This document shows, in pieces, positions 35,234-45,390 of a stretch of 59,451 nucleotides of DNA. The notes under the pieces were generated by a model. The model was not told the origin of the DNA and ran no database searches. It saw only the letters and a list, made by a program, of their open reading frames with translations. Numbering within the stretch: the stretch's first letter is position 1; each line of letters opens with the position of its first letter. This DNA is from Aeropyrum sp. Lineage in GTDB: Archaea > Thermoproteota > Thermoprotei_A > Sulfolobales > Acidilobaceae. The position numbers and the translations under genes were made by a program. Location of the stretch: positions 1-59,451 of the forward strand of contig WANT01000036.1 in assembly GCA_015521685.1 (NCBI GenBank). The letters are read 5' to 3'.

Positions 35234-35608
35234 ATGGCCAGATCAAGCTATCTCCAGCTAATGCAGTACGTGACCGGGGCCCTCCTAGTGTTGCTTGTAT
35301 CGTGGCACCTAGCCACAAGGATACCGTGGCTCAGGGGCATGGAGAGCTTCGTAGAGACGATTCTGCCTGAGGTAGTCTATAGGGAGATCGAGAGCTTCGG
35401 ACTACTCCTACTACTCTTAGCATACACCTCTCTACTCCACGGAGTTAACGGGCTCAGGATAATACTCCTGGAGATACATCACGGTGAGATTTGGGACAGG
35501 CTAGTGAACCTCTCGGCAGTAATAGTCTTCATAGTCTTCGCTGCAATAGCAACACACTCAGTATTAGGCGTCGAGCCGCCAACCATAGAGGGTCTAATAT
35601 CGGGGTGA
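35234..35608 (+). CDS. sdhD: Succinate dehydrogenase second membrane anchor subunit
   Basis: A 124-residue protein with three hydrophobic helices. LLVLLVSWHLATRI and LLHGVNGLRIILLEI repeat the pattern seen in sdhC (the second copy is FHGINGVRLILVE there), so both anchors share an ancestor and both offer heme or quinone site His residues. Lies between sdhC and sdhB, 15 bases from each. Name given by position and topology. Confidence 0.83.
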   Translation: MARSSYLQLMQYVTGALLVLLVSWHLATRIPWLRGMESFVETILPEVVYREIESFGLLLLLLAYTSLLHGVNGLRIILLEIHHGEIWDRLVNLSAVIVFIVFAAIATHSVLGVEPPTIEGLISG

Positions 35609-35623
35609 GGGGGTGTCGGGGGT

Positions 35624-36541
35624 ATGGCTGTGTTCGACCCTAAGGTGGCTACGCGGCCTCCGCCTCGCAAGGTTAAGGTTGTTATAAGAAAGTATAACCC
35701 TGAGACTGGGAAGGCGTGGTGGCAGGAGCACGAGATAGAGACATATAGGGGCATGACGGTATTAGACGCTCTACTCAAGATAAAGGAGGAGCAGGACCAC
35801 ACGCTCACCCTAAGGTACAGCTGTAGGATGGCCGTGTGTGGAAGCTGCGGCATGACCATAAACGGGACTCCCAGGCTGGCGTGCCAGACACAGCTAGCCC
35901 AGGTAGCCAGCAACCATAACCCCGTGGTGAGAGTGGAGCCTATGTACAACTTCAAGGTGGTCAAGGACCTTCTAACGGATTTCACAGAGTTCTTCGAGAA
36001 GCACAGAAAGGTTAAGCCCTACCTGATAAGAGAGGATATAGAGGAGCAGGAGAATCCTAAGCTCGAATACAGGCTTACGCCGGAAGAGTATGAAGAGTTC
36101 TACCAGTACAGCCTCTGTATAGCTTGTGGGCTATGCGTCTCAGCATGCCCTATATTCGCGAGCGACACGAGATTCCTAGGTCCTCAAGCGCTGGCCCAGG
36201 CATACCGCTTCGTAATAGACCCCAGAGACGAGGGTTACAAGGTTAGGCTCGAGCTAGTTGACTCTCTTGACGGCGTGTTCGGATGCCACTTCGCGGCTAG
36301 CTGTAGCGCTGTCTGCCCGAAGGAGGTTGACCCTGCAGCAGCAATACAGAGGCTTAGAAGCCTCCTCCTGAAGTATAGGCTAAAGCTGTTCAGGAAGAAG
36401 ATCAACGGCCCTGTAGAACCCTTGAGAGAGGTCAAAGAGAAGGTCCCCCTACCTGGCGATGCACAAACGCTAGATGGCGTGGATCTAGAGGCCCTCGAGA
36501 ACCAGCCAGTAGTGATACCTGTAGAGATACTATCGAAATAG
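35624..36541 (+). CDS. sdhB: Succinate dehydrogenase iron-sulfur subunit
   Basis: A 305-residue protein. The N-terminal ferredoxin domain has YSCRMAVCGSCGMTINGTP and a further Cys for the 2Fe-2S centre. The C-terminal domain has CIACGLCVSACPIF for 4Fe-4S and CHFAASCSAVCPKEVDPAA for 3Fe-4S. It relays electrons from FAD to the quinone. Longer than typical bacterial SdhB, with a C-terminal tail of about 50 residues (KVPLPGDAQTLDGVD) that I cannot assign. Last gene of the operon. Confidence 0.94.
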   Translation: MAVFDPKVATRPPPRKVKVVIRKYNPETGKAWWQEHEIETYRGMTVLDALLKIKEEQDHTLTLRYSCRMAVCGSCGMTINGTPRLACQTQLAQVASNHNPVVRVEPMYNFKVVKDLLTDFTEFFEKHRKVKPYLIREDIEEQENPKLEYRLTPEEYEEFYQYSLCIACGLCVSACPIFASDTRFLGPQALAQAYRFVIDPRDEGYKVRLELVDSLDGVFGCHFAASCSAVCPKEVDPAAAIQRLRSLLLKYRLKLFRKKINGPVEPLREVKEKVPLPGDAQTLDGVDLEALENQPVVIPVEILSK

Positions 36542-36761
36542 TAGAGGGGCGGGCTCCGGTACAGGCACCTGGAAACCCCGCCTCCATCATAGGGCCTACC
36601 GCCCTCGCCTTTGGACAGCGGCTCTCCACAGCCCGCCCATATTCCTTAACTTTAAATAATTCCTGGCTTGTTGGAATTAATGCTTCCCCCTATTCTCACA
36701 TCATCGAGATACCCTAGACAAGCCTAGGCTTTGCATCGGTGTTATGTTGTGGTGACCCAAT

Positions 36762-36771
36762 TTTTAAATAC
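36762..36771 (+). promoter_or_regulatory. TATA box for the polyamine transporter operon
   Basis: TTTTTAAATA at 36762-36771 predicts a transcript start near 36794, just before the GTG at 36797. The 220 bases before it (36542-36761) show no gene. Confidence 0.55.
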
Positions 36772-36796
36772 ACCGGGGGTCCTTGAAGTCCTGGGG

Positions 36797-38002
36797 GTGT
36801 TGCATTTGAGGCTAGCCTCAGCTATACTAGCCTTAGCGATATTATTGTCGCTGATAATCGCGCCCCAGAGCGCTCTCATACCGGCTAGTGCAGGCGAGGA
36901 CAGAGTTCTGAAGGTTCTGAACTACAGCGAGTATATAGACTACGAGGTCTTGGAGATCTTCGAGGAGAGGTATGGAGTCAAGGTTGTGTACGACGAGTAC
37001 GAAAGCGCTGAAGAAGCCTGGCCCTACGTTAAGGCTGGGGGCGGGGGCTACGACCTCATAATTCTAGCCCACTCACACGTGAGGCTTGCCATAGACCAGG
37101 GCCTGCTAACCCCTCTAGACAAGGATTCAATACCAAACTTGGCTAATCTAGACCCTAGGATAGCCTCTCACCCCGCCGACCCTAACCAGGAGTACGCCGT
37201 CCCCTACATGTGGGGGACTACAGGCATAGCCTACCTGGAGGGCTGCGTTGAGGAGCCTCCCTCGACTTGGAAGGAGTTCTTGAGCAGGGCTTACATGGAG
37301 AAGTATGAAGGGAAAATTAGCTTGCTCTCAGAGTTCTCTGAAGTAGTAGAGGCGGGAATGATAGCTCTGGGTATGGACCCCACAGACAAGTCATACTGGA
37401 CCGAGGAGAATATAGACAAGGTGGTTGATCTCCTAGTAGACCTAAAACCCTACCTCGTTGGCTTCTACGGGGCCAGCCAGTACATACCTGGACTCGTGAA
37501 CGGGGAACTCTGCCTCGCCCAAGCATGGAACGGCGACGCCCTAATAGCTGCAGACGAAAATCCAAACGTGAGTTTCGTTAACCCCAGCGACGGCACCCTC
37601 TTCTGGGTTGACTACATGGTCATACCTAAGGACGCTAGTAACGTGGAGGATGCACTAAGATTCATAAACTTCCTCCTGGAGCCTGAGATAGCAGCAATGA
37701 ACGCCAAAGCGGTATGGTACGCCCCCTCCATAAAGAAGGAGTTGCTATACGATCTAGCAGAGGATGATGAGGAGCTGAAGGATATCCTAGAGAACCCACT
37801 AGTGTACCCGCAGGGCGACGTGAAGCTCATTCCAAGCCCTGTGCTTGACAGCGAGATGCAGAGGCTCATAGAGGACGCTAGATCCAAGATACTCGCTGCC
37901 CAGCCGGAGTCAGAGCTTAACAGCACGCTAATAGTCGTCGCAGCCACAGTCATAGTTGTCCTGCTAGCAGCCGCACTATATACATACTCGAGAAGGAGAT
38001 AG
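36797..38002 (+). CDS. potD: ABC transporter, PotD-like polyamine-binding protein
   Basis: I take GTG 36797 as the start, which fits the TATA box; TTG at 36800 or 36806 would do as well, and the frame open to 36731 is not needed. After a hydrophobic signal (LRLASAILALAILLSLI) follows LKVLNYSEYIDYEVLEIFEERYGVKVVYDEY, the PotD/PotF opening, and later VPYMWGTTGIAYLEG and NGELCLAQAWNGDALIA. A C-terminal membrane helix with SRRR tail anchors the binding protein, as is usual for archaeal ABC importers. Ligand likely spermidine or putrescine. Confidence 0.85.
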   Translation: MLHLRLASAILALAILLSLIIAPQSALIPASAGEDRVLKVLNYSEYIDYEVLEIFEERYGVKVVYDEYESAEEAWPYVKAGGGGYDLIILAHSHVRLAIDQGLLTPLDKDSIPNLANLDPRIASHPADPNQEYAVPYMWGTTGIAYLEGCVEEPPSTWKEFLSRAYMEKYEGKISLLSEFSEVVEAGMIALGMDPTDKSYWTEENIDKVVDLLVDLKPYLVGFYGASQYIPGLVNGELCLAQAWNGDALIAADENPNVSFVNPSDGTLFWVDYMVIPKDASNVEDALRFINFLLEPEIAAMNAKAVWYAPSIKKELLYDLAEDDEELKDILENPLVYPQGDVKLIPSPVLDSEMQRLIEDARSKILAAQPESELNSTLIVVAATVIVVLLAAALYTYSRRR

Positions 38003-38097
38003 ACCCCCCAGGTCCATCACCCATGATGTTTATCGACGATCCCATGCCCCTGGCGAAGCCTCCCAAGGTTGAGAGACGACTAATGTGACATACGTAT

Positions 38098-39123
38098 GTG
38101 GGGCCCGGCGTGTTGAAGGGCTCTAGCATTGAGCTTGATATGGTTCGCGCAGGCTATGGCGGAGAAGAGGTACTTAGAGGTGTTTCCTTAAGCGTCGATC
38201 GCGGGAGGATAGCCGCTATTTTAGGCCCGAGCGGTTGTGGAAAGACCACTCTATTGAGGGTCATTGCCGGTCTTGTCATCCCACGCAGTGGTAGGGTGCT
38301 TCTCGACGGCGAAGACGTAACTAGGCTTCCACCCGAGAAAAGGGATATAGGATTCGTGTTCCAGGATCTAGCCCTATTCCCTCATATGAATGTGTTTGAC
38401 AACGTGGCCTTCGGCCTTAAGGTTAGAGGCGTGTCTAGAGAAGAGATCAGGAGGAGAGTTGAGTGGGCTCTCGAGGTTGCAGGGCTCAACCCACCTAGAG
38501 ACTTCTTCTCGAAGAAGGTGACGGATTTGAGCGGAGGTCAGCAGCAGAGGGTGGCCCTAGCCCGCGCTATAGCTTACGAGCCTAAGGTCCTACTCCTCGA
38601 CGAGCCCCTCTCACACCTAGATCTAAAGATCAGGCAGAGGCTGCTAGTGGAGTTCAGGAGGCTGCAGCGAGAGCTAGGAATAACTATGGTGTACGTTACG
38701 CACGACCAGTGGGAGGCCATGGAGCTTGCGGATATACTTGTTATTATGAAGGATGGCCAGATAGTGCAGGCCGGGCCCCCCAGCGAGGTTTACTCCAGAC
38801 CCGTCAACACGTACGTCGCCATGTTCTTCGGAGACGCTAACATAATCCCTGTAAACGGAAGTAGTAGGAGAAGATACGCAGTCATAAGGCCTGAGGACCT
38901 CGAGATCTCTCTAGATCCTAATGCGGCTTCACACGCTAACAGCTTTAGGGCTACCGTGGAGAACGTGGTCTTTCAGGGCCCTGTTATCAGGGTAGACCTT
39001 AAGTGGGAGCATGGGACGATTAGAGCACTGATACCCAGAAGACAGGCCCAAAAGCTTCCCAGAATCGGGGAGGAGGTTACGGTTCGCTGGAGGCCCGAGG
39101 ATGCGTGGATAGTTGAGGGGTGA
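38098..39123 (+). CDS. potA: ABC transporter ATPase, PotA-like
   Basis: A 341-residue ATPase. LGPSGCGKTTLLRVIAGL near 42 (Walker A), FVFQDLALFPHMNV (Q-loop), LSGGQQQRVALARA (signature), VLLLDEPLSHLD (Walker B), and VYVTHDQWEAMELADI (switch His). The last 80 residues form a TOBE-type regulatory domain. It powers polyamine uptake with PotB and PotC, and its end overlaps potB by 11 bases. GTG start at 38098. Confidence 0.92.
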   Translation: MGPGVLKGSSIELDMVRAGYGGEEVLRGVSLSVDRGRIAAILGPSGCGKTTLLRVIAGLVIPRSGRVLLDGEDVTRLPPEKRDIGFVFQDLALFPHMNVFDNVAFGLKVRGVSREEIRRRVEWALEVAGLNPPRDFFSKKVTDLSGGQQQRVALARAIAYEPKVLLLDEPLSHLDLKIRQRLLVEFRRLQRELGITMVYVTHDQWEAMELADILVIMKDGQIVQAGPPSEVYSRPVNTYVAMFFGDANIIPVNGSSRRRYAVIRPEDLEISLDPNAASHANSFRATVENVVFQGPVIRVDLKWEHGTIRALIPRRQAQKLPRIGEEVTVRWRPEDAWIVEG

Positions 39124-39898
39124 GGAGTTGGCGCTGGCTAGGGGGGCTCTCGTAGCTATATCAATACCACCCCTATTATTCATACTATCATTCTTTTACG
39201 CCCCCCTAGCCTATCTCGCCGTTTTTAGTGCTGGCGAGGGAGGCCTCGTAAGGCCCTATATAGAGGTTCTAACCAAGCCCCAATACTATACCATAATTGT
39301 TGCGAGCTTCCTCTCAGCTCTGGCGGTAAGCATAGCCAGCCTCCTCATCTCACTACCCGTAGGATATTATATAGTCCATTCGGCGAGCCGGGGCGAAGCA
39401 ACGCTACTCCTTGTCCTGTTCGTGGCTCCTTTTATAGTAGACATCCTACTCAGGGCTCTCAGCCTGAAACTCCTGCTGTCCCTCCTTTCTATCAAGCCTG
39501 GGTGGACGGCCACCACCCTTGGACTACTCTACGGCAACCTGCCCCTAGCCATCATATTTTCATACGCTGGAATGAGGGGTGTACCGCATAGCCTGATTGA
39601 AGCCGCGAGGACTATGGGAGCTTCTCAACTTAGCGCACACCTCTGGATCACAATTCCCCTCGCATCTCCTTGGCTTGCGGCTGGAGGCGTTATTGTGTTC
39701 CTACTCAGCCTCACAGACTATGTAGTTCCAAGCCTTCTTGGAGGAACTACAGGCTTCACAGTGGGTAGCCTGATATACTATCTAATACTTTCTGGCGACC
39801 GATGGGATCTGGGCAGCGCTCTTACCTTGCTGGTCACACTGGCTAGCTCGCTATCCGCATTCCTCGTGTTTAGGAGGGTCTACAGGGTTTTGGGGTAA
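39113..39898 (+). CDS. potB: ABC transporter permease, PotB-like
   Basis: A 261-residue permease with six helices. The EAA loop that contacts the ATPase is LIEAARTMGASQLSAHLWITIPLASP near 160. PotB-type opening, with a long first extracytoplasmic loop before YYTIIVASFLSALAVSIASLL. Overlaps potA by 11 bases and ends six bases before potC. Confidence 0.88.
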   Translation: MRGEELALARGALVAISIPPLLFILSFFYAPLAYLAVFSAGEGGLVRPYIEVLTKPQYYTIIVASFLSALAVSIASLLISLPVGYYIVHSASRGEATLLLVLFVAPFIVDILLRALSLKLLLSLLSIKPGWTATTLGLLYGNLPLAIIFSYAGMRGVPHSLIEAARTMGASQLSAHLWITIPLASPWLAAGGVIVFLLSLTDYVVPSLLGGTTGFTVGSLIYYLILSGDRWDLGSALTLLVTLASSLSAFLVFRRVYRVLG

Positions 39899-39904
39899 GT
39901 AGCG

Positions 39905-40690
39905 GTGCCGAGCCTAACTAAGGCTGCGACCTACATCACATTAATTGTACTATATCTGCCTCTCGCTCTCATAGTCCTGCAGAGCTTCAACGGGAGCCCA
40001 TTCATAGGTAGGTGGGAAGGATTAACAGCGAGATGGTACTACTTGATGATGAGTGACGAGCGGTTGGCCTCAGCAGCCTACAATACTGTGGTTATAGCGC
40101 TCTCGAGCATGGCTGCAAGCCTCGTTCTCGGTGTTATGGCTGGGATGGCGTCGAGGAGCGCTAGGGCTAGGGGTGTGGTGGACATGTTAATGTATCCCCC
40201 CCTAGTCCTTCCAGAGATAGCTGAGGCGGCCGCACTGCTACTCTTCCTAACATTCCTAGGCTTCGATCTAGGCATGCTAACAGTGATTATAGGTCACACA
40301 GCATTCAATATTGCATATGTATACGTAATTGCTAGCCCTGCACTCTCGAAGTGGGCGAGGCTTGAGGAGGCTGCGAGAACTCTCGGAGCGAGTCCTGTGA
40401 GGGCTTTCGTGTCGGTAACACTTCCCCTAGCCCTGCCTGCAATCTTGGCTGCAGCCTCCCTGGCATTCCTCCTCAGCTTCACCGACTTCATAAAAACCCT
40501 ATTCACGAGAGGACCTGGCCTGGAAACCATACCTATACTAGTGTGGAATAGGGCTAGGAGGCCTGGGCTCACGGAGTACTCTAGCTTCAGCTATCTATCT
40601 GCGATAGCCTCAATACTAATACTCATATCATTCATTGTCTCCCTTGCATATGTTCTCCTAACCCTGAAGATTAGGGGAGGAAGGGATTGA
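39905..40690 (+). CDS. potC: ABC transporter permease, PotC-like
   Basis: A 261-residue permease. [25 protein letters not shown] is a PotC landmark; the EAA loop is [26 protein letters not shown] near 160. Last gene of the operon; its 3' end overlaps the convergent copA gene by 33 bases. GTG start at 39905. Confidence 0.88.
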   Translation: MPSLTKAATYITLIVLYLPLALIVLQSFNGSPFIGRWEGLTARWYYLMMSDERLASAAYNTVVIALSSMAASLVLGVMAGMASRSARARGVVDMLMYPPLVLPEIAEAAALLLFLTFLGFDLGMLTVIIGHTAFNIAYVYVIASPALSKWARLEEAARTLGASPVRAFVSVTLPLALPAILAAASLAFLLSFTDFIKTLFTRGPGLETIPILVWNRARRPGLTEYSSFSYLSAIASILILISFIVSLAYVLLTLKIRGGRD

Positions 40691-43162
40691 GGGGGGGCTA
40701 GCCTCCGCTGCATCTCCTCCTATCTCGCCCGCCCCACGAGGGTTCCATTTCGATAGAGAGTAGCTTATGCCTGTCACAGTTATGCTGCTGAGTGCCATTG
40801 CGGCGGCCGCCATCTCAGGCCTCAGCGTTATTCCCGCCCACACGAAGGCGCCTGCAGCTACAGGTATCAGCAGGACATTGTATGCGAACGCCCATACAAG
40901 GTTCAGCTTTATAGTCTTCAAAGTCTTCCTGGCTATTATGTAGGCTGTGTGCACCCTCTTGAGTCCTCCCTTCATGAGGACAATATCACCCGCCTCAGCA
41001 GTTATCTCCGTGGAGTTGTATACAGCGATCCCCACGTCAGCCCTCGAGAGCGCTGCAGCATCGTTGACACCGTCTCCCACCATCACCACAACTTCGCCCT
41101 TCCTCTGATAGTCCCTAATTATTTCAGCCTTGTCCTCTGGAGACAGTCTATACCTAACCTCGTCTATCCCAAGCTCTCTAGCAACCGCTAGCGCCGTCTC
41201 CTTGGCGTCTCCTGTAAGTAAGACCACCCTCAGGCCCTCCTTCTTGAGTAGCGCTATGGTTTCTTTGGCGTCGGGCTTTATCCTATCAGCAATCGCTATA
41301 AGGCCCGCTAGCTTCCCGTCTATGCCCACGTACACAACGGTGGCGCCCTTAGAGGCATACTTTAGAACAGCTTCGCCGGCATTCCCATTAACCTCTATCT
41401 CGAACCCCTTGAGCAGCTTCTCGCTCCCCACAACTACCGTTCGCCCGTCTACTACAGCATAAACTCCCAGCCCGGGCAGGACCTCACTCTCCTCTGGATC
41501 CCTGGGCCCGGATCCGAAGACTCTCGTGTACTCCTCGACAATAGCCCTCCCTAGAGGGTGCTCGCTGTACTTCTCTGCAGAAGCGGCCAGCGACAAAATC
41601 TCCTTGCTGTCCAGACCGTTTCCTCCCAGGGGCTCGACTGCTATGACAGATGGCTTGCCTTCAGTCAGCGTCCCCGTCTTGTCGAAGACTACTGTGGTGG
41701 CCTTCGCCAGCTTCTCCATCGCAGCAGCATTCTTAACCAGTATCCCATTCCTAGCTGCGACGCCTATGCCTGCCGTAGTGGCTGTTGGAGTAGCGATGCC
41801 TAGGGCGCAGGGACACGATATTAGCAGGACTGTTGCGGACCTTATTACAGCCGTCTCCAAGCTACCAGAGACTATAAACCATATAACTCCTGTAGAGACC
41901 GCGATGGCCGAGACAATCCAGAAGAACTTGCCGGCCACCCTGTCAGCCAGCTTCTGGATCGCCATCTTAGAAGCCTGGCTATACGCTATCATCCTCGCCA
42001 CGTGGTCTAGCATGGTTGAGCCCGGGGTTCTCGTAACCCTAGCGTGTATCCATCCCTGAGTGACAAGGGCGCCCGCAAGAACCTGGTCGCCCGGCCTCTT
42101 CTCCACAGGTATAGGCTCTCCTGTGAATACGCTCTCGTCTACGAACGCCCTCCCACGATCTACTATGCCATCAGCGGGAATCCTCTCTCCCTGCCTAACG
42201 ACTATCACGTCTCCGGGTTTGAGGCTAGACGCGTCAACCTCGACCTCCCTACTCCGGCCCTTGAGGACCCTAGCCTTCTTTGGAGCCAGCTTGGTGAGGC
42301 TCTCCACAGCGCTCCTAGTCCCCTTCTTCGCCCTGTTCTCTAGATACCTGCCTATTAGGACGAAGCCTATGATTAAGCCAACGCCCTCATAGTAGAGCTC
42401 CCCCTCGATAATCCCTAGGGTCGCGGCTAGGCTGTAGAGGTAGATGGATATCGTGCCCAAGGATACCAGAGCATCCATACCAGGATTCATAACCTTGAGA
42501 CTCCTGTAAGCCCCTATGATGAACCTCCTGCCTGGGAAGGCTAATATGAGCCCCATAGAGACTGCCCCGTAGATGGGGAGGATGGATTTAGCCAGCTCTA
42601 CACCTAGGAGCTCGCCAGCCGCGTAAAGCACGTAGTACAGTAGAGCCGCGCCAACGGAAGCGACCCCCGAGATGAGAAGGCTTCTACCCTCCTCCTCCCC
42701 CGTCACTATTGCTCCCGGCTTCGCCAGCCTAGCTTTATAGCCCATACGCCTAAGGCTCTCAACTATCTCTTCCGCCGAGATTGACTCCGGGTTGAAGCGA
42801 ACAACTACAGTTTTATTCTGATGAGAAGCATAGACCTCGGCTACACCCCTTACCTCGTAGAGCTTCGTCTCCACAACCCTCTCGTCGTCCACGCTAGACA
42901 GGTCATCCACAGCTATTACAGCTTCACTCAGCAGGACGTCGTAGCCAGACGCCCTTATGCTCTTGACGAAATCTTTGAAGCTAGTCAGGCTAGGGTCATA
43001 CTTGACTATGGCCTCTCCCGACGTAGGGTCCGCCGAGGCATCCACCACACCTCTCACAGACCTTAGCGCCTTCTCAACTGTTATCCCGCAGGTTGCGCAG
43101 TGCATCCCCTTGACCTTGATCCTTTCAACGACATACCTGCTGTCCTCAGCTTTCTGCATCAT
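40658..43162 (-). CDS. copA: Copper-transporting P1B-type ATPase
   Basis: An 834-residue pump. Residues about 12-75 are a heavy-metal-binding domain with [15 protein letters not shown]; a second such domain (about 80-145) has lost its CxxC. Then eight helices with [17 protein letters not shown] (CPC, copper site), [10 protein letters not shown] (phosphorylated Asp), SEHPLGRAI, and [17 protein letters not shown]. CopA-type pumps export Cu+. The neighbouring polyamine operon is unrelated. Ends inside the 3' end of potC. An AT-rich gap of about 165 bases separates it from the divergent RecJ-like gene. Confidence 0.92.
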   Translation of the reverse strand: MMQKAEDSRYVVERIKVKGMHCATCGITVEKALRSVRGVVDASADPTSGEAIVKYDPSLTSFKDFVKSIRASGYDVLLSEAVIAVDDLSSVDDERVVETKLYEVRGVAEVYASHQNKTVVVRFNPESISAEEIVESLRRMGYKARLAKPGAIVTGEEEGRSLLISGVASVGAALLYYVLYAAGELLGVELAKSILPIYGAVSMGLILAFPGRRFIIGAYRSLKVMNPGMDALVSLGTISIYLYSLAATLGIIEGELYYEGVGLIIGFVLIGRYLENRAKKGTRSAVESLTKLAPKKARVLKGRSREVEVDASSLKPGDVIVVRQGERIPADGIVDRGRAFVDESVFTGEPIPVEKRPGDQVLAGALVTQGWIHARVTRTPGSTMLDHVARMIAYSQASKMAIQKLADRVAGKFFWIVSAIAVSTGVIWFIVSGSLETAVIRSATVLLISCPCALGIATPTATTAGIGVAARNGILVKNAAAMEKLAKATTVVFDKTGTLTEGKPSVIAVEPLGGNGLDSKEILSLAASAEKYSEHPLGRAIVEEYTRVFGSGPRDPEESEVLPGLGVYAVVDGRTVVVGSEKLLKGFEIEVNGNAGEAVLKYASKGATVVYVGIDGKLAGLIAIADRIKPDAKETIALLKKEGLRVVLLTGDAKETALAVARELGIDEVRYRLSPEDKAEIIRDYQRKGEVVVMVGDGVNDAAALSRADVGIAVYNSTEITAEAGDIVLMKGGLKRVHTAYIIARKTLKTIKLNLVWAFAYNVLLIPVAAGAFVWAGITLRPEMAAAAMALSSITVTGISYSLSKWNPRGAGEIGGDAAEASPPSIPSSPNLQG

Positions 43163-43327
43163 TATTATTCACCCCGTAAAGCTCGACTCCATCAGTCAAT
43201 TGTGGTGTATTCATCGCTATATCCTAGAGTCTATTATAATTACGCCTTCGATTGCTTTGCTGGAAACATGGATCGCCAACCTATTTTCAATCCAGATAAC
43301 TTTAAACAAAGGTGGGTGACTCGATAA

Positions 43328-44317
43328 GTGACCATAGTATCGAGAGATTTTAAGATACTTCTCAGGGAGCTCGAGAGAAGCGGAGATGTTACAATATATT
43401 ATAATATTAGTGCTGACGGCATCATAACGGCATACCACCTCCTCAGATTCATGAACGCCGAAGCCAGGGAGTCAGCAGTCCTCAAGCCCGTCGCTAGGAT
43501 GGAAGTGGACTCTGACGCAGGCCATGGAGATACCATTATCTATGTTGGTGTAGTGCCAAAGAGCCCTGGCATGCCTGGCATCAGGAGCTTCGCAATACTC
43601 TACCCTGGGCAGAAGCCACCGCCTGGAGTAATAGTGTTGGAAGGGGTTGAGCCGTCGGAGAGTCTAGACGCCGCCCTATCAGTAGGGACAGGAGATTACC
43701 ATCCTGTAATGGCTGCCGCCAGCATTGTAGACACGGCATGGAGAGCATCGCTAACCTCAAAGAACTACAGATCCTTCATGGAGAGCGCTGGCCTAGACCC
43801 CGAGGAGGACTTCTGGATACCCGAGACCGTCGCCTCCAACCTAGGCTCGATAAGGGAATCCTGCAACATGAACGCGGCTGCCTGGTACCCCAGGCTTCTC
43901 AGCTATGACACAGCCGAGCCGGCAAAGTCGACCTTCGAGGACGCAATGCTGGCCAGCCTTAGGGCTCAGATGGATTTCGAGATCAACTCTCTCCTAGCAC
44001 AGGCTAAGGCATCTATTTCTGGCATGTGCAATGATCTCATGGTTGTCAGGCTGGACTACAAGTCGTTTGCACATGACCGCCTATCCCGCTTACTTTGGAG
44101 AGACTTAGGTGAACCTGTTGTTGTTTACGGCTCGGATAGATGCTCTGGCAACACTGTATTTTCGCTTACAGGCAATGTGGATAGAGGCCGGGTGGAAAGG
44201 TTCCTTGATAGTGCTGCCTACATGTGGAGGGGTATAGCCAACAATGGGTTTACACATGTTTCCGGCATCTCCCGGGTAGAAATTCTAGATGAGTCTTTGA
44301 AACTACTGTGTGGGTGA
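43328..44317 (+). CDS. Degenerate DHH/RecJ-like protein, possible archaeal Cdc45-type
   Basis: A 329-residue protein. The N-terminus, VTIYYNISADGIITAYHLLRFM, matches DHH motif I (usually HNDADGI) with the first metal ligands missing. The C-terminus, VYGSDRCSGNTVFSLTGN...ANNGFTHVSGISRVEIL, resembles the DHHA1 substrate domain with its GGH motif lost. So it looks like an inactive RecJ relative. Crenarchaea are known to have such RecJ-like proteins in the GINS-MCM replication complex, as counterparts of Cdc45. That identity is inference; a structural search would settle it. GTG start; overlaps the next gene by 8 bases. Confidence 0.5.
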   Translation: MTIVSRDFKILLRELERSGDVTIYYNISADGIITAYHLLRFMNAEARESAVLKPVARMEVDSDAGHGDTIIYVGVVPKSPGMPGIRSFAILYPGQKPPPGVIVLEGVEPSESLDAALSVGTGDYHPVMAAASIVDTAWRASLTSKNYRSFMESAGLDPEEDFWIPETVASNLGSIRESCNMNAAAWYPRLLSYDTAEPAKSTFEDAMLASLRAQMDFEINSLLAQAKASISGMCNDLMVVRLDYKSFAHDRLSRLLWRDLGEPVVVYGSDRCSGNTVFSLTGNVDRGRVERFLDSAAYMWRGIANNGFTHVSGISRVEILDESLKLLCG

Positions 44318-44630
44318 CTTCTCGAGATTGCCTAGGAGGAGCGATATATACGAGGCAGTCAGGAGGATCATACACTATCCAGGCATCGCCAGGGAGGAAT
44401 TCAGGATTGCCTATCGTCACAGGGTTGAGGGCGTCGGGGAGCGTATTGTGGAGATTCAGCTGGGTTCTGTAGAGAGGGTTGACAAGTGGGCCATTCACCT
44501 TAAGAGCGGGGATTCAATACCTCTCCACAGAGTTGTTGAGATTAGGGACTGCAAGGGTAGGCCCGTCTGGAGGAGGGGGTTGGGCTGGGGAGTAGACCTC
44601 TCGAAGTACAGGAGGACTGCGGAAGAATAG
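44310..44630 (+). CDS. DUF504 family protein
   Basis: A 106-residue protein with the DUF504 pattern: RDRVRRIIHYP-like start (SDIYEAVRRIIHYPG), a basic and aromatic middle (FRIAYRHRVEGV), and IPLHRVVEIRDCKGRPVWRRG near the end, the hallmark 'PxHR' and 'W'. DUF504 proteins are small archaeal proteins predicted to act in RNA metabolism, often beside nucleotidyl or phosphoesterase genes. Overlaps the RecJ-like gene by 8 bases; the kinase starts 5 bases after. Confidence 0.78.
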   Translation: MGDFSRLPRRSDIYEAVRRIIHYPGIAREEFRIAYRHRVEGVGERIVEIQLGSVERVDKWAIHLKSGDSIPLHRVVEIRDCKGRPVWRRGLGWGVDLSKYRRTAEE

Positions 44631-44635
44631 AGGAT

Positions 44636-45328
44636 GTGGCTAAGCTATGCCAGTGTAAGTCCTCTGGAATGATAACCTCAAGCCTGATATGCGAGTGCGG
44701 GCATGGGAGGGCTGTGATAAAGGATTATACTAAGAGGCTATTTAAGTGGGTAGTCACAATACCTTACTCTCCTGTATACAGGTACATATATAGCTCTGTC
44801 GGTAGGCTCGAGAACGAGCTGGAGTGGTACAACGTCCTAAAGGATAGATTCAGTATTCCTAGGTTCCTGGCGTACTGTACTAAGCCCAAGGCAAGACTAC
44901 TTAGAGAGTACGTAGATGGCTCGCCCCTAGCGAATACGGAAGCTCCTAAGGCCTGGAGCCTCGCGGGCGCTAGACTAGCCAGCCTACACGAAGAGCTAGG
45001 TGTTGCTCTTGGCGATCCCAATCCCGGCAACTTCATATATGATGGTGAGGACCTGTGGCTTGTTGATCTAGAGCAGGCAAGTGCTTTCACTAGTGAGAGG
45101 GCAGCGTGGGATATACTGGTCTTCGCGTCAACAGCCCTAGTCCTGTCATCCCTCAATAGATACAATCTCGTTCAGGCCGCCCTCCGAGCTTATCGAGAGT
45201 CTCTCAGCGATGAGATGTGGTCCTCCATCAAAAGGGCCTTGATGGTTTGGAGAATTATGGTCCTCAATCCTCTCCTAGCAATACCTGTATATAATATTAG
45301 GCTGATGAGATTCCTAGCCAGCCTGTAA
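44636..45328 (+). CDS. RIO/Bud32-like atypical kinase
   Basis: A 230-residue protein with a short N-terminal lobe (Cys-rich CQCKSSG, then AVIKDYTKRLFKW with a candidate ATP Lys) and ENELEWYNVL (candidate salt-bridge Glu). The catalytic part is LASLHEELGVALGDPNPGNFIYDG near 130 (Asp and Asn of HxDxxxxN class) and LWLVDLEQA, where DLE replaces DFG. It resembles the RIO, Bud32 and lipopolysaccharide-kinase group. Substrate unknown; the last helices (VLNPLLAIPVYNIRL) are hydrophobic. GTG start at 44636. Shares an operon with the RecJ-like and DUF504 genes. Confidence 0.65.
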   Translation: MAKLCQCKSSGMITSSLICECGHGRAVIKDYTKRLFKWVVTIPYSPVYRYIYSSVGRLENELEWYNVLKDRFSIPRFLAYCTKPKARLLREYVDGSPLANTEAPKAWSLAGARLASLHEELGVALGDPNPGNFIYDGEDLWLVDLEQASAFTSERAAWDILVFASTALVLSSLNRYNLVQAALRAYRESLSDEMWSSIKRALMVWRIMVLNPLLAIPVYNIRLMRFLASL

Positions 45329-45390
45329 ATACTAAAATACCCCTAGGATATACTTGAGCCTTAGGTTAGGTCTAGCTGCTCCTGCCTTCC

